This document shows, in pieces, positions 44,080-52,846 of a stretch of 64,000 nucleotides of DNA. The notes beneath the pieces are model-generated. The model was given only the letters and a program-made list of their open reading frames with translations. It was not told where the DNA came from and did no database searches. The position numbers and the translations under genes are program-made. Numbering within the stretch: position 1 is the first letter of the stretch; the number at the start of each line of letters is the position of its first letter. Source of the DNA: Brevibacterium sp. 'Marine' (GTDB lineage: Bacteria > Actinomycetota > Actinomycetes > Actinomycetales > Brevibacteriaceae); contig NZ_CP051626.1 in the NCBI RefSeq assembly GCF_012844365.1, positions 868,001-932,000 on the forward strand. Reading direction: 5' to 3'.

Positions 44080-46029
44080 TCAGCTCTCCTTCATCCCCTT
44101 CTGGATGAGGTCCATCACCGAGGAGTCCGCGAGAGTCGTGACATCGCCGACCTCGCGATTCTCGGCCACGTCCTTGAGCAGTCGACGCATGATCTTGCCC
44201 GACCGGGTCTTCGGCAGATCGGGCACGATCATGATCGAGCGCGGAGTCGCGATCGGGCCGATCGAGGACCGCACATGACCTCGCAGCTCACCCACGACAT
44301 CGTCCCCGCCGTCGTCCGCACTCTCCCTGAGGATGACGAATGCCTCGATCGCCTGACCGGTCATCTCGTCTCTCGCCCCGACCACGGCCGCCTCGGCGAC
44401 CTTCGGATGGGCGACGAGGGCGGACTCGATCTCCGCGGTCGACATCCGGTGCCCGGAGACGTTGAGGACGTCGTCGACGCGGCCGAGGACCCAGAAGTCG
44501 CCGTCGCGGTCGATCTTCGCCCCGTCCCCGGCGAAGTACACGTCCGGGTACTGCGACCAGTAGGTCTTCTTGAACCGTTCGTCATCGCCCCACAGGGTGC
44601 GCAGCATCGACGGCCACGGCTCCTTGATGACGAGGTAGCCGCCGTTTCCGGGTTCGACCGAGTTGCCCTCGTCGTCGTAGACGTCGGCGACGATGCCGGG
44701 CAGCGGGCGCATCGCCGATCCCGGCTTCGTCTCGGTCACGCCCGGCAGGGGACTGATGAGGATGCTGCCGTTCTCCGTCTGCCACCAGGTGTCGACGACG
44801 GGGCAGCTATTCCCGCCGATGTGTTCGCGGTACCACATCCACGCTTCGGGATTGATCGGCTCACCGACGCTGCCGAGCAGTCGCAGGCTGGACAGGTCGT
44901 ACTGGGCGGGGATGTCGCGACCCCATTTCATGAACGACCGGATGGCCGTCGGGGCGCAGTAGAGGATGGAGACCTTGTACTTCTGCACGATCTCCCACCA
45001 CCGTCCCCGGTGCGGGGTGTCCGGTGTTCCCTCATAGAGCACCGAGGTGGCCCCATTGGCCAGCGGACCGTAGACGATGTATGAGTGGCCGGTCACCCAG
45101 CCGATGTCCGCGGCCGTCCAATAGACGTCCGTCTCCGGTTTGATGTCGAAGACCGCCCAATGCGTGAACGAGGTCCCGACGAGGTAGCCGCCGGTGGTGT
45201 GCATGATGCCCTTGGGTTTTCCGGTCGTGCCCGAGGAATACATGATGTAGAGCGGATGCTCGGCATCGAAGGCCTCCGCGGTGTGGGTCTCCGGCTGTCG
45301 ATCGACGACCTCGTGCCACCACAGATCACGGTCGTCATTCCAGTCCACGTCCTGGCCGGTGCGGCGGACGACGAGGACATTGCGCACCTCGGGGCAGTCG
45401 TCCATCGCCTCGTCGACGACGGACTTGAGGCCCGAGGGCTTGCCCTTGCGATAGCCGCCGTCGGCGGTGATGACGAACTCGACTCCGCAGTCCTTGACGC
45501 GATCGGCGATCGCCGAGGCGGAGAAGCCGCCGAAGATGACCGTGTGCGGGGCGCCGAGGCGGGCGCAGGCGAGCATGGCGAACACCGTCTCGGGGATCAT
45601 CGGCATGTAGATCGCGACGCGGTCGCCGGTCCCCACCCCGAGTTCGGTGAGCGCATTCGCGGTCTTCGAGACCTCGCGCAGCAGATCGGAGTACGTGATG
45701 GTGCGGGTGTCGCCGGATTCGCCTTCGAAGTAGTAGGCCACGCGATCGCCGAGGCCGTTCTCGACGTGGCGGTCGACGCAGTTGTAGGCGGCATTGAGCT
45801 TGCCGCCGGTGAACCACTTCGCGAAGGGCTTCTCCGACCAGTCGAGGACCGTGTCGAAGGGAGTCTCCCAGCTGATGCGCTGTGCCTGCTCGGCCCAGTA
45901 GCCGATCCGGTCGGCCGCGGCCTTGTCGTACTCGTCGGCCTTCGCATTCGCATTCGCGGCGAATTCCGCCGGGGGTGGGAAAGCCCTGTCCTCGTGGCTG
46001 AGTTCCTGAATCGTCGGATTGTTCGTCAT
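44080..46029 (-). CDS. acs: Acetyl-CoA synthetase (AMP-forming)
   Basis: Activates acetate to acetyl-CoA through acetyl-AMP. At 649 residues it has the full family length. Motifs are the P-loop YSSGTTGKPKGIMHTTGGYL, DTWWQTENGSI, the hinge region VDDVLNVSGHRMSTAEIESALV, and the C-terminal PKTRSGKIMRRLLKDVA, whose Lys is the regulatory acetylation site in this enzyme. AAGGAG is seven bases before the ATG. Confidence 0.96.
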   Translation of the reverse strand: MTNNPTIQELSHEDRAFPPPAEFAANANAKADEYDKAAADRIGYWAEQAQRISWETPFDTVLDWSEKPFAKWFTGGKLNAAYNCVDRHVENGLGDRVAYYFEGESGDTRTITYSDLLREVSKTANALTELGVGTGDRVAIYMPMIPETVFAMLACARLGAPHTVIFGGFSASAIADRVKDCGVEFVITADGGYRKGKPSGLKSVVDEAMDDCPEVRNVLVVRRTGQDVDWNDDRDLWWHEVVDRQPETHTAEAFDAEHPLYIMYSSGTTGKPKGIMHTTGGYLVGTSFTHWAVFDIKPETDVYWTAADIGWVTGHSYIVYGPLANGATSVLYEGTPDTPHRGRWWEIVQKYKVSILYCAPTAIRSFMKWGRDIPAQYDLSSLRLLGSVGEPINPEAWMWYREHIGGNSCPVVDTWWQTENGSILISPLPGVTETKPGSAMRPLPGIVADVYDDEGNSVEPGNGGYLVIKEPWPSMLRTLWGDDERFKKTYWSQYPDVYFAGDGAKIDRDGDFWVLGRVDDVLNVSGHRMSTAEIESALVAHPKVAEAAVVGARDEMTGQAIEAFVILRESADDGGDDVVGELRGHVRSSIGPIATPRSIMIVPDLPKTRSGKIMRRLLKDVAENREVGDVTTLADSSVMDLIQKGMKES

Positions 46030-46111
46030 CGTGCTCTCCTTTCACCCGGCACCACCACGACGTGGGCGGGTCATCGAACTCATCTTCAACCTACTCCAGT
46101 CGGTGCGGATT

Positions 46112-46726
46112 TCAAGAGGAGTGGGAAGCCCTGCGGGATCGCTCCCAAGCCAGCGAGACCGAATACTCGGCCGTCGCGGACAGCGCTGCGACCGCAGAGA
46201 CAGTGCGGATGCGGCGGCCTCTCAGTGCGCCGGGGCCCGGGCCGACCCTCACCGTTCCGGGGTCGACTCTCAGCCCTGTGCCGCGGAGCTTGAGGACGGC
46301 TTCGATGCGGGTCCAGATCGTCGTCACGCGCCTCCTGCGAGCTGCCCCGCCCACTCGGTTCGCGGCTGCCTGATCGCGCGGATGGAAGAGCGACAGCAGG
46401 TCGCGGCTCTGCTCCTGTGTCTGGGTCGCTTCGATGTCGATTCCGATGCGGCGGCGACTGACGGCCACGGCAACACAGCCGTCGGTGCGGGAGATGGACG
46501 TGAAGAGCCGGTCCGGGCCGGTCCGCACGGTGGCGACGCTCGGGCGATGCCAGACGATGTCATCGACCGGGGCGGAGAACTCCCGGGAGAGCAGGGGGAG
46601 CAGCAGTCCGACGGCACCTGAAGCACCGGCCGCCTCGGTGGGGCAGATGAGCACCTGGGTGTGCGGCGGCAGCCGACGATCTCTCCACCGGTAGGCGCCG
46701 GTCGTCGGTGCCCCGCCGGTCGCCAT
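46112..46726 (-). CDS. 4'-phosphopantetheinyl transferase (Sfp-type)
   Basis: Transfers phosphopantetheine from CoA to a carrier-protein serine. The Mg-binding motif is RRIGIDIEATQTQ and the second motif WTRIEAVLKLRGTGL matches WxxxEAxxK. At 204 residues it is a compact Sfp/ACPS-II member. It is the last gene of the operon headed by the polylysine-synthetase-like gene (one-base gap to the upstream stop), so the carrier domain of that enzyme is its obvious substrate. Confidence 0.85.
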   Translation of the reverse strand: MATGGAPTTGAYRWRDRRLPPHTQVLICPTEAAGASGAVGLLLPLLSREFSAPVDDIVWHRPSVATVRTGPDRLFTSISRTDGCVAVAVSRRRIGIDIEATQTQEQSRDLLSLFHPRDQAAANRVGGAARRRRVTTIWTRIEAVLKLRGTGLRVDPGTVRVGPGPGALRGRRIRTVSAVAALSATAEYSVSLAWERSRRASHSS

Positions 46727-46727
46727 C

Positions 46728-48095
46728 TCAGGCCCTGACCACGGAGCTGCCTGCTGATGCGCCGAATCCCAGCAGCTTCGTCAGGGCGCGGGTGACTGCT
46801 GTGATGACGGCTTCGACGGGGCCGCGCTTGAAGAAGCGCAGCCACACAGCAGTGAACAGGAAGGCGAAGAGACACTGGACGATGAAGAGGCGGAACGCTC
46901 CGACATCGTCGGGTGCCATGGTCAGGAAGATGAGGTGGCTGACGTAGACGGACGTCGGAATCCGGCCGATCATGACGAGCGGCCGCAGCAGATTGCTGCG
47001 ACGGGCGATGAGGATGCAGGTGCCGATGGCTGCCATGGCGAAGCCGACTCCGATGAGGAAGGCGAACGGAGTATTCGTGTGCGGCCCGCCCGAGATCAGC
47101 CAGCCCGGCGACGCGGTGGGCAGGGGGCCGGTGGGGCCGTAGACGAGGAAGTCATCGACCGCGTCGGTCGTCTTGCCGGGGAAGGAGGTGCGCACGATCG
47201 TGTATCCGCCGAAGCGGTTGAGGTAGACCAGGAGCCTCGTGACGGCGATCGCGAACAGCATCGCCGTTCCACCGGCGACGATGATGAGCATCCGCGGAGT
47301 CGTGAAGTGCAGCTGCAGACGTCCGATGCCCATGCCGATGCAGACGAGAGCGAACCAGGTCAGGCCCGGATAGGCACCGGTGATGAGCAGAGAGGAGAGC
47401 ACGTCGACCGGAGCACTGATGATCGTTGCGAGAGTCGGGTTCGGATGCCAGCCGAATCCGTCGACCTGACGATGGATGAGGAAGCGGACCAGCGGCAGGA
47501 CGACGATCATGACGGCGCCGGTGATGAGCAGCGTCCGGGCTCGCAGCGGCAGCAGGGGGATGGCCAGCAGGAACATCACTCCGAAGTAGGGGAGGATGTC
47601 GAACGCTGCCAGACCGATCTGGTTGAGGCCGACGCCGAGGCTGATGAGGAGGAGGCCGCGGATTGCGACGTTTGCCCGTGAGCGGTTCATCTTCGTCCCG
47701 GTGAAGGGGCGTTCGGCACCGCTGTTGAACGCCAGCGAGACTCCGGCGAGCACGGCGAAGAGGGCCGCGGAGTTCCCCGCCAGCAGCTGCCAGACCAGGG
47801 TCGGCGTCCCGTCCTCGCGTGCGGCGGGCAGCATGTGGATGGCGAACATGCCGATCAGTGCGAATCCGCGTGCGGCATCGACTCCCGAGGACCGGGCGCG
47901 TCTGCGGCGTCGTTCGCGGTCGACGACGTTCGTGAGCATCCGGTTCGACGTCCGCAGTCCTCCGCCGGCGACATTGCGCATCGGTTCGGCCGGGTCGGAG
48001 GAGACTTCGGACAGCCACACTTCGGACCGTCCGGTCCAGATCTCACGCGGCCGCCTGGGCCCGGGCATCGGACGCTCAGTGGTGGTGCCGGTCAT
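46728..48095 (-). CDS. Polytopic membrane protein, DUF418/HGSNAT-like acyltransferase
   Basis: A 455-residue protein with about ten membrane segments after a basic, cytoplasmic N-terminal ~75 residues. The first membrane segment region SGVDAARGFALIGMFAIHMLP is the hallmark of the DUF418/DUF1624 group related to heparan-glucosaminide N-acetyltransferase, which moves acyl groups across membranes. SVYVSHLIFL near the C-terminus is also typical. The ATG overlaps the upstream stop (ATGA) and has GGGAG seven bases upstream. In this operon it may modify or export the lysine product; that is inference. Confidence 0.72.
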   Translation of the reverse strand: MTGTTTERPMPGPRRPREIWTGRSEVWLSEVSSDPAEPMRNVAGGGLRTSNRMLTNVVDRERRRRRARSSGVDAARGFALIGMFAIHMLPAAREDGTPTLVWQLLAGNSAALFAVLAGVSLAFNSGAERPFTGTKMNRSRANVAIRGLLLISLGVGLNQIGLAAFDILPYFGVMFLLAIPLLPLRARTLLITGAVMIVVLPLVRFLIHRQVDGFGWHPNPTLATIISAPVDVLSSLLITGAYPGLTWFALVCIGMGIGRLQLHFTTPRMLIIVAGGTAMLFAIAVTRLLVYLNRFGGYTIVRTSFPGKTTDAVDDFLVYGPTGPLPTASPGWLISGGPHTNTPFAFLIGVGFAMAAIGTCILIARRSNLLRPLVMIGRIPTSVYVSHLIFLTMAPDDVGAFRLFIVQCLFAFLFTAVWLRFFKRGPVEAVITAVTRALTKLLGFGASAGSSVVRA

Positions 48096-48781
48096 GCCGG
48101 AACTCCCTTCGTGATCGGTTCGACGGGATTGCCCTGCCAATGGGAGTCGGCAGGCCGCTCTTCGTCACGGAGGACGAGGGATCCATCACCGACGACTGTG
48201 CGGTCGCCCACGACGGCCCCGGGGAGGATGAAGCTGTTGACGCCGAGGGTGGCTCCGGATTCGAGGTGGGTGGGAACAAGGGACATCACTCGGTCGTGGA
48301 AGAGATGCGTCTGGAGGACGGCGCCGCGGTTGACGCTCGCACGGTCGGCGATGTCGATGATGTCGAACTCCGGCAGCCACCAGGTCTCCAGCCAGACGTC
48401 CCGGCCGACGCGCGCCCCCATCATCCGGACGTACCAGACGACCAGCGGGGAACCGATGGCGATCTTGATCAGCGACGCCACGGCCAGGGATTCGGCGAAG
48501 ACATCGGCGAGCTCATTGCGCCAGACGAAGCTGCTGAACAGCGGGCGCTCCCGGGCCGTGAACCTCCCGACAAGCACCCATTTGGCGGCGACGGCGATGA
48601 GTACGGAGGCGATGCCGGCGCCCAAGGTCAGCGGGAACGCCCACAGTGTGGCGATGATCAGGCCCTGCGCTGGGGAGTCCGTGGTGAAGAGAGTGCTCAT
48701 ATAGATGGCGTTGAGGGCGGCGACGAGTCCCAGCTCGATCCAGTTCGTGAGGATGAAGGGGATGAACCGTCCGCTCTCCAC
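48092..48781 (-). CDS. C-terminal part of split polylysine-synthetase-like enzyme
   Basis: A ~229-residue protein that is in the same reading frame as the upstream gene and separated from it only by one TGA and four codons. It has two membrane helices (FIPFILTNWIELGLVAALNAIYM and ATLWAFPLTLGAGIASVLIAVAA) and then a left-handed beta-helix acyltransferase-like domain (GARVGRDVWLETWWLPEFDIIDIADRASVNRG ... ILPGAVVGDRTVVGDGSLV). In Pls enzymes this is the third of three such units. The GTG at 48781 lacks a good ribosome site, so re-initiation after the TGA or read-through would be needed. It is coupled to the next gene by ATGA. Confidence 0.8.
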   Translation of the reverse strand: MESGRFIPFILTNWIELGLVAALNAIYMSTLFTTDSPAQGLIIATLWAFPLTLGAGIASVLIAVAAKWVLVGRFTARERPLFSSFVWRNELADVFAESLAVASLIKIAIGSPLVVWYVRMMGARVGRDVWLETWWLPEFDIIDIADRASVNRGAVLQTHLFHDRVMSLVPTHLESGATLGVNSFILPGAVVGDRTVVGDGSLVLRDEERPADSHWQGNPVEPITKGVPA

Positions 48782-48793
48782 CGCGCCCCGGGC

Positions 48794-51700
48794 TCATTTC
48801 ACGGCCGTCGACGGCCGGTAGGTGCGTGCCGACTGGGAATCATTGCGGGAGCGGGGAATCGCCTGCGCGGTCCCGCCGATCCACGAGGTGCCGACGGCGG
48901 CCTTGACCGGGCTCGAACCGAGGACGGCGACGAGGGAGTCCGGCGGCAGATCGATGTCGGCACCGACGATCGCCGAATTGCCGACGAAGGTTCCCCGCCC
49001 GACGACGGTCGTGCCGATGTGGATCCAGCCCCGATAGTGACGCGGAGCGTTGATGAGGGCATGGTCGGCGATGAACGACCGGTCCTGGATCCAGGTCAGG
49101 TGAGGGATGGTCTCGAGCGTGGAGATCTCCGTGTCCTTGCCGACGCGAGCACCGAGGCAGCGCAGGAAGAGGGGAGTGGCGATCGACGCGTAGACCGGAT
49201 ACGCCGAGATCAGGGTCCGGTCCAGCAGGGTCTGAGTCAGCCACACTGCCCAACCTGTGGCCGAATCCTGGCGGTAGTAGCCGGGCTGAACGTAGTGGGC
49301 CAGCGCCCGTACGGTGATGGTGACGAGCGTCAGCCAGGTCAGCGCCGTGAGCACGGCGGTCAGCGGCACCCAGGCGGCCAGCGTCGTCGCCACGGTCGGG
49401 AAGTGGCCGATCCCGATGACCTGGGGGAGGACGATGGCGACTCCGGGAACGAACGCCAGCAGCGGCAGCAGGCCGATGAGCATGATGCCGGCGGATTCGG
49501 CGAGGATCCGTGTCGCCGTCGACCAAGCGGTGGCGTCGTACGAGCTCAACTGGTTCTGTTCGGGCCAGCTCAGCCCCGCCTCGGCGAGGAACTCCAGCGG
49601 TGAACCGCCCCAGGATTCATCGGCGTCGATGTCGATGTCGACGAGGGAGCCTGCTTGGACCTCGCTGCGACAGCCGACTGTGACCCCGGGCTCGATGGCC
49701 GAGCGGGTGCCGATCCGGGTGGAATCGCCGATGGTGACGGGGCCGATGTGGACGGTGTCACCGACGACGCGATAGCCGCGCAGATCGGCATCGCGCTCGA
49801 CGACGGCGCAGTCGCCGATCCGGGCGAGCCCGGACACGGGCGGCTGGTTGGCAAGGTACGCGCCGGTGCCGACGGAATTTCCGAGCAGACGGTGGACGAG
49901 GGTGTTCAGGCGGGTGCCGGCCAGGTGCTCGAGGCGGAGGAAGACGAAGAAGCGATCGGCGGCCCACAGGCGCACATGGGTCCAGCCGCCTCGGCGATAT
50001 CGTCCCGGCCGCAGGCCGACGGTGAGCACTCGGGCGACGATGACGGCCTGGCCAATGCGTCCGATGGGGGAGAAGATGAGGAACCAGGCGGCGGCGACGG
50101 GCAGAAACGGCACGGGTGGAACCCACGCGGCGGCGAGGAAGAAGTAGAGGGCCCAGACGACGGTGACCGTGGCGACGATATAGCGGACGGCGTTGAGAGC
50201 GTAGATGCCGGTCAGGAAGGCGATCTGGAAGATCTTCGGACCCACCGGCAGTCGCTCGGGCATCGGATTCCTGGCTTGGGAGGACGACAGCGTGCCGATG
50301 TAGTCGGACATCTGAGCCAAGGTGGGGTGGGCGTAGAGCTGGGCGATCGAGGCGCTCGGGTGGCTGCGGCGGATGCGTGCGACGAGACGGGCGACCTGGA
50401 CGGAACCGCCGCCGACCTCGAAGAAGTTCGTCTCCGCATCGATGGCGATCGGCCCCAGCTGTTCGACCCACAGCTCCCGCAGCCACTGCTCATCGGGGCT
50501 CAGCCCGGTCGCCTCGGTCTCGGGAGTCGACAGCGGCCACGGCAGCGCCTTGCGATCGACCTTGCCGGAGCTCTTCATCGGCATCTCGTCGAGGACGGTG
50601 AGGACCGGGACCACTCCGGCCGAGAGCTTCTGGGTCAGTTCCGCTCGGGCGGCGTCGATGTCGATGTTGCCGGGTTCGGTCTCGGTGAAATAGCCGACGA
50701 GGACGTCGGAGCCGCCGCTCGTCTTCTGCACGGCCGCGGCTCCGGTGTTGGCTCCGGGGATCGCGGCGAGATACGTGTCGACCTCGCCGAGTTCGATGCG
50801 TTTGCCTCCGAGCTTGACCTGGTCGTCGATCCGGCCCTCGAAGAGGAGGCCGTCTGTCTCGGCACGGACGAGGTCGCCGGTGCGGTAGGCCCGATCCCAG
50901 CCGAGGGCCGGCAGGGGAGCGTATTTCTCGGCGTCCTTCTCGGCATCGAGGTAGCGGCCGAGGCCGACGCCGCCGACGACGAGCTCTCCGGATTCGCCCC
51001 ACCCCACCGGATGTTCGGTGTCGGGATCGACGACGGTGAGCTCCCACCCGTCGATGGGCCGGCCGATGCGCACAATGTCCCCGGGCACGAGGAGGGCGGC
51101 GCTGACGATCACGGTCGCCTCGGTGGGGCCGTAGGAGTTCCACACCTCCCGCCACGGTTCGTGGAGGCGGGCGATGAGCTCGGCCGGGCAGGCCTCCCCG
51201 CCGAAGATGAGCAGACGCACGTGTTCGAGCGCCTCGGCCGGCCAGAGCGAGGCCAGTGTCGGCACGGTCGAGACCGCCGTGATGCGCTGTGCGGTCAGCC
51301 AGTCGCCGAGGTCGGGGCCGGAACGCACGATGTCTCGGGGTGCGGGCACGAGCACGGCACCGTTGCGCCAGGCCAGCCACATCTCCTCACAGGAGGCGTC
51401 GAAGGCCACGGACAGCCCGGCCATGACCCGGTCGGCCGGGCCGAGAGGGTCGGAGGCGAGGTAGAGGGAATGTTCGGAGTCGACGAGAGCCGCGGCCGAA
51501 CGGTGGGTGATCGCCACCCCCTTGGGCTTGCCCGTCGAGCCCGACGTGAAGATGATCCACGCATCGTCGGCGAGGCCCGGCGGCCCGGCGGGTGCCGAGG
51601 CGGCGGGGGCCGGCTCGGCGGTGGGGACGATCTTCAGCTTCTCTCCGATCACGGCGGCGACTGCGGCCTCGTCGAAGACGGTGGCCGCGCGCTCTTCGGA

Positions 51701-52045
51701 GTCGTCCCAGTCGACGGGGACGTAGGCGCATCCGGCGGTGAGGATTCCGAGCACGGCGATATAGAGGTCAGCGGTTCCCGAGGGAACGCGGATGCCGACC
51801 CGATCACCACGGGTGATCCCACACCGGTGCAGGCGCTGGGCCAACTGGTCGGCCGCCTCGGCGAGCTGCCGGTAGCTCAGGGCGGCATCGGCGGAATCGA
51901 TGGCCGTGGCATCGGGGTGGGCGCGCACGGTCTCGGTGAAGATGTCGATGAGTGTGCGCGGGGCCGGGACCGGTCCGCGGTCGAAGATTGCGAGCGAGGG
52001 GTGGTCTCCGGTTCCGAGCTGACCGATATCTGCTGAAGTGCGCAC
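48794..52045 (-). CDS. pls: Polylysine-synthetase-like NRPS (A-T-membrane), interrupted by TGA
   Basis: A 1083-residue membrane NRPS. Residues ~30-500 are an adenylation domain (IIFTSGSTGKPKG; NSYGPTE; YRTGDLV; KSSGKVDRK). The ten specificity residues, D216 A217 E220 S259 I280 G282 S304 V312 I313 K495, match the lysine code DAESIGSVCK at nine places. The carrier Ser548 is in FFEVGGGSVQ. Then come two units of two membrane helices plus a left-handed beta-helix domain. The third unit is encoded after an in-frame TGA (48794-48796). Together the parts total about 1,316 residues, close to Streptomyces Pls (about 1,319). The GTG at 52045 has AGGAG upstream; the open frame farther upstream reads through the tRNA-Phe gene and is spurious. 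Confidence 0.85.
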   Translation of the reverse strand: MRTSADIGQLGTGDHPSLAIFDRGPVPAPRTLIDIFTETVRAHPDATAIDSADAALSYRQLAEAADQLAQRLHRCGITRGDRVGIRVPSGTADLYIAVLGILTAGCAYVPVDWDDSEERAATVFDEAAVAAVIGEKLKIVPTAEPAPAASAPAGPPGLADDAWIIFTSGSTGKPKGVAITHRSAAALVDSEHSLYLASDPLGPADRVMAGLSVAFDASCEEMWLAWRNGAVLVPAPRDIVRSGPDLGDWLTAQRITAVSTVPTLASLWPAEALEHVRLLIFGGEACPAELIARLHEPWREVWNSYGPTEATVIVSAALLVPGDIVRIGRPIDGWELTVVDPDTEHPVGWGESGELVVGGVGLGRYLDAEKDAEKYAPLPALGWDRAYRTGDLVRAETDGLLFEGRIDDQVKLGGKRIELGEVDTYLAAIPGANTGAAAVQKTSGGSDVLVGYFTETEPGNIDIDAARAELTQKLSAGVVPVLTVLDEMPMKSSGKVDRKALPWPLSTPETEATGLSPDEQWLRELWVEQLGPIAIDAETNFFEVGGGSVQVARLVARIRRSHPSASIAQLYAHPTLAQMSDYIGTLSSSQARNPMPERLPVGPKIFQIAFLTGIYALNAVRYIVATVTVVWALYFFLAAAWVPPVPFLPVAAAWFLIFSPIGRIGQAVIVARVLTVGLRPGRYRRGGWTHVRLWAADRFFVFLRLEHLAGTRLNTLVHRLLGNSVGTGAYLANQPPVSGLARIGDCAVVERDADLRGYRVVGDTVHIGPVTIGDSTRIGTRSAIEPGVTVGCRSEVQAGSLVDIDIDADESWGGSPLEFLAEAGLSWPEQNQLSSYDATAWSTATRILAESAGIMLIGLLPLLAFVPGVAIVLPQVIGIGHFPTVATTLAAWVPLTAVLTALTWLTLVTITVRALAHYVQPGYYRQDSATGWAVWLTQTLLDRTLISAYPVYASIATPLFLRCLGARVGKDTEISTLETIPHLTWIQDRSFIADHALINAPRHYRGWIHIGTTVVGRGTFVGNSAIVGADIDLPPDSLVAVLGSSPVKAAVGTSWIGGTAQAIPRSRNDSQSARTYRPSTAVK

Positions 52046-52179
52046 GTCGAGGATCTCCTGCTCACTGTGGGGATGTGGAGACCGGGCTCCCAGGGGATTG
52101 TGCGGGAGGCGGTCTGCCCGGGGAGGAGCAACCACTCCCGGGGCCGCAATCAGCGTAGTGGCGGGGGTATGCCGAAATT

Positions 52180-52216
52180 CCGCAGTACTACGCGAATAAT
52201 CCGCAGAGTCACCGCA
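52180..52216 (-). promoter_or_regulatory. Phased direct repeats upstream of the pls-like gene
   Basis: On the minus strand TGCGG, TGCGG, TCGCG and TGCGG recur at steps of 11, 10 and 11 bases, one per helix turn, about 135-170 bases before the start codon. Such phased repeats are typical of response-regulator or SARP-type activators. A promoter between them and the gene could not be fixed. Confidence 0.4.
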
Positions 52217-52302
52217 AAGGTAGTCAGGGGTCCCGAATGCGGGGCGCAGATCACGTCCGGCCCTCTCACCCAAGTGGCGGCGTTTCGCAGCGCAGACGCG
52301 AA

Positions 52303-52346
52303 GAAGCCCCGTTTCCCAGTCCTGGACTGGGAAACGGGGCTTCTTT
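52303..52346 (-). terminator. Terminator of the tRNA cluster
   Basis: Two 18-base perfectly complementary arms (GAAGCCCCGTTTCCCAGT and its complement) around a five-base loop, just downstream of tRNA-Phe. T-runs are short on both sides. It probably ends the tRNA transcript and shields the pls-like gene. Confidence 0.75.
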
Positions 52347-52350
52347 CTGG

Positions 52351-52423
52351 TGGCTCCGACCGGCGTCGATCCGGTGACCTTTCGATTTTCAGTCGAACGC
52401 TCTACCAACTGAGCTACAGAGCC
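52351..52423 (-). tRNA. tRNA-Phe (GAA)
   Basis: A 73-base cloverleaf: acceptor GGCTCTG/CGGAGCC, D-loop AGCTCAGTTGGTAGAG, anticodon loop CTGAAAA with GAA, T-arm GGATCGACGCC. CCA is not encoded. Confidence 0.97.
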
Positions 52424-52494
52424 GAGCCGCCGACATACTCATCAAGTATGCCGAGAGAAACAAAGGCTCTTCCGAAGAAGAGCCTTATGCTCCG

Positions 52495-52568
52495 CGACCC
52501 TGACGGGACTCGAACCCGCGACCTCCGCCGTGACAGGGCGGCGCGCTAACCAACTGCGCCACAGGGCC
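52495..52568 (-). tRNA. tRNA-Asp (GTC)
   Basis: A 74-base cloverleaf: acceptor GGCCCTG/CAGGGTC, anticodon stem CCGCC/GGCGG with loop CTGTCAC (anticodon GTC), T-arm containing GGTTCGAGTCC. Lies between tRNA-Glu and tRNA-Phe in one transcript. Confidence 0.97.
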
Positions 52569-52605
52569 TTGCTGTTGTGATGGAAGACCTTACGATCTTA
52601 CACCG

Positions 52606-52678
<73 letters not shown>

Positions 52679-52846
52679 CCAGGTTGTCCTCGGATTCCCC
52701 GTGGGCAACGACGTTAAGCTTATCCCACCCGATTCGCGGAATGCAAAACGAAAAGGGGTGTCCTCGGTCACACGACGGAAACGGTGCTTTGCGACGTTTC
52801 GCGCGGCCGCCTCGGCGAGGGGATCGGGGTCGCTAGAGTGGGAGGC

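Noticed and set aside
48794..48796. The in-frame TGA as a selenocysteine codon.
   Set aside because: No selenocysteine insertion hairpin is visible after it and the position is not a catalytic Cys in the family; a plain stop is simpler.
52303..52346. The 18-bp hairpin near the tRNAs as an attachment site.
   Set aside because: There is no integrase and no second copy of a tRNA end in the window; a terminator explains it.
52046..52408. N-terminal extension of the pls-like frame by 121 codons.
   Set aside because: It reads through tRNA-Phe and its terminator; the GTG at 52045 has a ribosome site and gives a normal adenylation-domain start.
52067..52549. An open frame across the tRNA-Phe and tRNA-Asp genes on the plus strand.
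   Set aside because: It is antisense to tRNAs and has no protein-like composition.
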